This document shows, one piece after another, positions 59,791 to 64,000 of a stretch of DNA of 64,000 nucleotides. Position numbers and translations under genes: made by a program. The stretch is taken from contig CM051461.1 of the NCBI GenBank assembly GCA_028095005.1, forward strand, positions 40,659,968-40,723,967, given 5' to 3'. Position 1 is the stretch's first letter. Each line of letters begins with the position of its first letter. This DNA is from Rhynchospora pubera (taxonomy: Eukaryota; Streptophyta; Magnoliopsida; Poales; Cyperaceae). The notes under the pieces are model-generated. The model was not told the DNA's origin, searched no databases, and saw nothing but the letters and a program-made list of their open reading frames with translations.

Positions 59791-60731
59791 TTTAATTTTT
59801 TTTATTGAATTTTGGGTAAATGGTGTTGACCCTAAAAAATTAAACCCTCAAAACCAAATAAATCAAAACCAAATTGCGAAAACCAAAAGTCAAACAGCGA
59901 AAACCAAATTCCCAAATTACCAAAAATCAAAATTAAATCGCGAAAAATACCAAAAAAACTCCAAAAATCCTCAAAATTTACTCAAAAATTCCTCAAGAAT
60001 TATGGTGAATTATCATAATTTTTAAATCCCAAAAATACCCTCACAAATGACAAATTTTGCAAACAAACCCAAAAACTTCATAAAATTACCAAAATAAATC
60101 CATAAGGAATTTTTCAAAACCAGTTAAACAATTAAATTCCTTATATTTTTCTAAGCCTACCCATAAAATTTAAAGGAAAAATACCCAAGGAAAGGGCTTC
60201 AAAGAATTTATTTTGGATTGCATCAAAAAGTAAATAGAAATTGAACAAAATTCTATGAAAAATCCTTGGAGTTTGGCGCGTCCATCCGTTGGAGACAATC
60301 CCAGGGGGTCAAAAATGTCGCTGCCCCCCAGTATGAGTTACTGTTTGTGTTTAAAAACTCGTGTGCATCCGTTCTACATGAGCCGTGCTCAGAATTTTAA
60401 AGAGGCGTTATTGGTGCACCATAAGCCAAGCTCGCCCGTCCCATTACCTCTCATTAAACCTTACAAGTGGGGTCCATCTGTAAGGGTCGCCTCCTTCATC
60501 AGGTAAAAATAGAAGAGGAAGTAAAAATCGCGGTTTCTTACCGCCAGACGCCGGGTAAAAGATGGAGAAGAGAAGGGAGAGGCGACGTGGCCATCCTCTC
60601 GGCCACAGACGCAGAACCACTAGCCCCAGCCCATGGTTTTCCGGAACTAAACCCTAGTGCAGTCGACTCCTAGCCATTGGATGAGAATTGGATGATGGAG
60701 ATGCACACGGCCAAGGGAAGCGTTGCCCTAA

Positions 60732-60748
60732 CCAATTGGCTATATAAG
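60732..60748 (+). promoter_or_regulatory. CCAAT and TATA motifs
   Basis: CCAATTGGCTATATAAG, followed by a purine-rich leader (GAAGCCAGAAGAGAGAGGA). A compact core-promoter-like arrangement, most likely the U3/R border of an LTR rather than a cellular gene promoter. Confidence 0.45.
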
Positions 60749-61048
60749 CACCCCAAATCGAAGCCAGAAGAGAGAGGATAGCAGCCGTAAACTAGAGCTA
60801 GGGTTAGACTATTGTAGTTTTTCTCAATTTCCAGAAAATAGTGAAAGGCACTTCATCAAGTGTTTGAAAAAAGAAGAAAGAAAGGTAAATTCGAGAAATT
60901 GTAGTTGGTCCCTGTCTCTGTTCAAATCAAGAAGGCTGATTCCAAGTGTCATTTGATTCTCTTTTGCTTTCTCTCTTTTCTATTCAATATTGCTCTTTGT
61001 TTTGTAAATTGAAAGTTATACCAACTGCCTTGCAACAAGGGAAGGGAT

Positions 61049-61300
61049 CTGCTAGGGAGCACGGCTCCCATGGTGGATCCCTGAACTTGAAACAAGGGAA
61101 ATCAAGTGAAAGATGAAGATGTCTCATTAGCTTTAATTGCAAATTCTTTAAGTTAAGAGGAAATAAAAAGAAATCAAATCAATTCTCTGTCTGCTAGGGA
61201 GCACGGCTCCCATGGTGGATTAAAATTTGGCATGGAGCTCGGCTCCTACGCTGGATCTCTTCCATGATTTGCTAGGAGGCTCGGCCACCATGGTGAATCG
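61049..61300. repeat. Four copies of a hairpin-forming GGAGC-NCG-GCTCC motif
   Basis: Copies at 61049-61080 and 61191-61220 share GCTAGGGAGCACGGCTCCCA followed by TGGTGGAT. A third (61231-61257) reads GGAGCTCGGCTCC then CTGGATC. A fourth (61271-61300) reads GCTAGGAGGCTCGGCCACCA then TGGTGAATC. The core GGGAGC-ACG-GCTCCC is a 6-bp stem with a 3-nt loop. Confidence 0.85.
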
Positions 61301-63447
61301 GATTTGAACATGCTTAATTGGTCAAATCGACTCGATTAAGTATGTTTGAATCTTCAAAAACGGAAGAGATCCAGGGGAGGTGCTGCTCAATTCTCTTTAG
61401 AAATCGTAAATAAGATCAGACATTGCATTATTACAAAAAAAAAAGTAACACATACATATATGTATAAATCTGCTCAAACTTAAAATAAATGAAAAAAAGT
61501 GAGGGTTTATCTGCATAAAAAAAATGTAAAATTAGTGTGGACAGCAGGTATATGATGTTATGGACAGAAGAGAATAAAACTTTCTTTTTTTTTTTAGAAC
61601 TTTTGATGATTTTATATCAATTAAGGGAAGCAACAAGGGCATTTTCTAACTAAATCGTTATTTTTCAGAAATTTGGATTTTTCTGCAAAAGTGTATACAT
61701 GGAAAATTTGTAAACATAATAAAGGACATTTATACTAATCCTCAGAATTTTTGAGTAAAAATAAAGGTGTTTCCTCATCTAATTTTAAGAAGTACAGAAA
61801 GTTTCATAAAAAAAAAAATCTGAATTTTGTAAACAAAATGTGGAATGGATCTCTGGACTATTGGAATGCACTTAGCACAGTGCAACATGACTTCTGCAAG
61901 TCAATTTTCTGCTTTTAGAGCAACTCAAAGTGAAATCACATCAAAGCAGTGATTAGAGTGCATAATTGATCCAAATTAAAATTTCAAAACATATATAAAT
62001 GTCTCCTATACAATTTGTGATGTTTCTTATATCGAAATCAAGGTTAAATTAGTCTAAGCACGTTATAAAATGAAACCCTTCTGCTGCAAAACCACTTACA
62101 TGCATAATGGAAAGTTGAGTAAAAAATGTACAAAACACACCTGCTGCCTTAGCGCCTTGCATAACAAACAATGAACCTCCAGACTGAAATGAGAACATGA
62201 ACATGGCATATTTGGTCTCCTGAAGCTGTCTGTACCGTCTCTGGCACAAGAGGATGGCCAAGTGGGCCCCATAGCAGAACTTGATTTCTGTTCAAATTGA
62301 AGCCGAATGGTCTCAGTCAAGCCCACCTTCTTTCAAGCTTATCCATGCAAAATTGAAACCACTAAAGCCTTCTACACACAGTCTATAGTGATAGAAACCC
62401 CTCTCTGGCAAGGAGAAGGATGCAAGAAGCTTCGAGCCCCATTAATGGTGATCCGAAAGTTCTCAGGTCCAACCAGGCAGAAAAAGCTTCTATTGCTTCA
62501 AAAAAATGGCATAAATGCGGTCTCCTCAGTTCCGTGACTCCAACGCACCAAGTTTTGCTCAAAATGGTGGCCGGAATAGCCGTCATCCCGCCGGAGAAAA
62601 TAGGAGGGTTTTTCTGCAAAAAAGCCAGACCCAGGCGGGGGAGACGGGTTTAAACCCGCGTTACACGCGATCCGCTTCGTCTAGAAAACTTGTGGCGGGT
62701 CACTGACACGACAGCAACCCGTTTCACCAGAACAATTTGATTTAAAAGAATTGAAACAAATAAATGCCACGTCAGCGTTCAATCAGCCATGTCTGCGCCA
62801 GATCAAGTTCAGTCAGCAAGCTAAATCAGCCTTCTGTGCACACGTGGATCAATTAGAAAGCGCCAAATGTGCAGAAAATTGAAAAATTCATTAAAAATAG
62901 TAGGAAACTCAGAAAAATTCAAATAAAATATCCATAAAACCCTAAAAATCCAAATAAACCAAATTAACTGATATTTTGATAAAAACATCTGTCAAATTAT
63001 TGGTCTTTTCTATTTTTGAATTATTTTCAATATTAAATAAATTTTATAAAATTCTAAAATAATGTTAAATCAATTTATAAAATTCCAAAATGATATTAAA
63101 ACTCAATTAAATTATCTTAACAAATTTTCAAAAATAAACATTGAGGATATAAAGGAAATGTGCTAAATATCAAGTATCTTTAAAAATAAACATAATTAAA
63201 AATATAAAAAGATATTTCAAAAGTCTAAAATTGAAAATAAAAATAAAAGAGAATTGTGAAAATGGTAAAACCCAAAGAGAAACTTAAGAAATTAAAAGTC
63301 CAAATACGAACCCGAAGTTAAGACCGTAACCTCTTCAATTAAAGGAACAAAATCTCTTCAGTAATCACGGTCGACTTCAAGCGATTAAAAATCAGAAAGT
63401 CTCATAGATGGTTCAAAATAACCCCGAGAAAACGAAATCCAAATCCA

Positions 63448-63626
63448 AAGGTCCAAAATAACCTAGAAACCCAAATTAAATCCAAGACCTAAAATAGTCT
63501 CGAAATCCAAACCAAATTCCAAGGCCCAAAATAGTCTTAAACCCAAATCAAATCCCGAGGCCCAAAATAGTCTCGATAAACTCAAATCCAAATCTAAATC
63601 CTCCAAAAGGCCCAAAATAGCCTAAG
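63448..63626. repeat. Degenerate tandem repeat, period about 36 bp
   Basis: Five units beginning at about 63448, 63484, 63521, 63557 and 63607, each with the core AAGGCCCAAAATAGTCTCGA (variants) followed by AAATCCAAA-like text. The last spacing is about 50 bp. Confidence 0.8.
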
Positions 63627-64000
63627 GACTAAAAAACAACGCCCCAACACCAAGAAACCAAAACCAAGTCTGTCTCGAATAATAAAGTCATTTAAATGTC
63701 CTCAATTGGGTCCCGTTAATTAGGTCTGGTACACCAATCGAGTCCGGTGTAAGCCAAAGAAATAAACTCAAAATAAACGTGAAATTAGTAATGTTCCTAG
63801 CCTCTACACATAATTCTTTTGATCCCTTAATCAGAGAGTCTCGTGAGCGATCACGGGGTAATTAACAGTAGGGGCTTACTCCTACTGGAAAGAAAGGACC
63901 CACGAAATTAACAAACCTCTTTAAGAAGCGACTCATGTTTTGGTTCTCTTGTCGTTAAGAGATACTCGAACGGAGATCAAACCTTAAGGGGGGTGAATCT

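Larger units (their letters stand above)
59791..64000. mobile_element. Repetitive region, probably part of a large LTR retrotransposon
   Basis: Two A/C-rich blocks full of CCAAAA/AAAACC text (59800-60240 and 62870-63650) flank a GC-richer part. A promoter-like CCAAT plus TATA pair lies at 60732-60748. TTTGGCGCGTCC at 60271-60282 resembles a gypsy tRNA primer site, but no gag or pol frame follows, and the TATA pair lies downstream of it, which argues against it. Long LTRs of gypsy elements often look like this. No TG...CA border or target duplication was found, and the region runs off the window. Open frames of 60-83 codons here are not supported as genes. Confidence 0.4.

Noticed and set aside
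60271..60282. TTTGGCGCGTCC as a gypsy primer-binding site
   Set aside because: Resembles tRNA-primed gypsy sites, but no LTR end (CA) precedes it, no gag frame follows, and the likely promoter lies downstream of it.
1..64000. CRISPR arrays, operons, tRNA or rRNA genes
   Set aside because: No regularly spaced identical repeats, no tRNA-like cloverleaf or rRNA sequence was recognised, and the window is clearly plant nuclear DNA.

Overview
The window is nuclear DNA of a flowering plant. It is AT-rich, its genes are split by GT-AG introns, and much of it is transposable-element debris of typical plant kinds: Tourist-like MITEs, hAT and Mutator-like elements, Helitron ends, LINE tails and Ty1/copia LTRs. 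The BARE/Angela-like solo LTRs suit a monocot but do not prove it, and I do not name a species. No tRNA, rRNA, CRISPR or prokaryotic operon structure was seen.

Three complete protein-coding genes are supported. (1) A purine permease (PUP family, 377 aa, 2 exons, minus strand) at 23273-25256. (2) A BAM3-type leucine-rich-repeat receptor kinase (968 aa, 3 exons, plus strand) at 35961-40698. (3) A CDC48C/NVL-type nuclear AAA ATPase (828 aa, 12 exons, minus strand) at 47809-54719. I resolved exon borders base by base, and all reading frames close. The three genes have unrelated roles (purine/cytokinin transport, CLE peptide perception, AAA unfoldase) and nothing suggests that they work together.

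Layout: 1-11.4 kb is AT-rich intergenic DNA with microsatellites, one Mutator-like element carrying two Tourist MITEs, and two hAT elements. 11.4-16.6 kb holds a gene-like but broken unit, a LINE tail split by a solo LTR, and a Helitron 3' end. 17-22 kb holds a composite element rich in CGTTTCG motifs and an inverted LTR pair split by a second solo LTR. 23-25 kb is the permease. 26.6-34 kb is a dense MITE, hAT and MULE zone including a MULE nested inside another MULE. 36-41 kb is BAM3. 44-46.7 kb has copia, Helitron and hAT remains. 47.8-54.7 kb is CDC48C. A 2.4-kb Mutator-like element starts about 180 bp upstream of the CDC48C start codon. 57-59.3 kb contains a weak gene-like unit and a textbook LINE insertion. 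59.8-64 kb is repetitive, LTR-like sequence with two unusual small repeat arrays.

The most informative content beyond the genes is the insertion record. Several elements still have exact target-site duplications (5 bp for LTRs, 3 bp TWA-type for Tourist, 8 bp for hAT, 9 bp for MULEs, 17 bp for the LINE), so borders and relative order of insertion can be read directly. I found no convincing new functional system. The best leads are the gene-like MULE beside CDC48C, the nested MULE pair, and the hairpin array at 61.05-61.3 kb.
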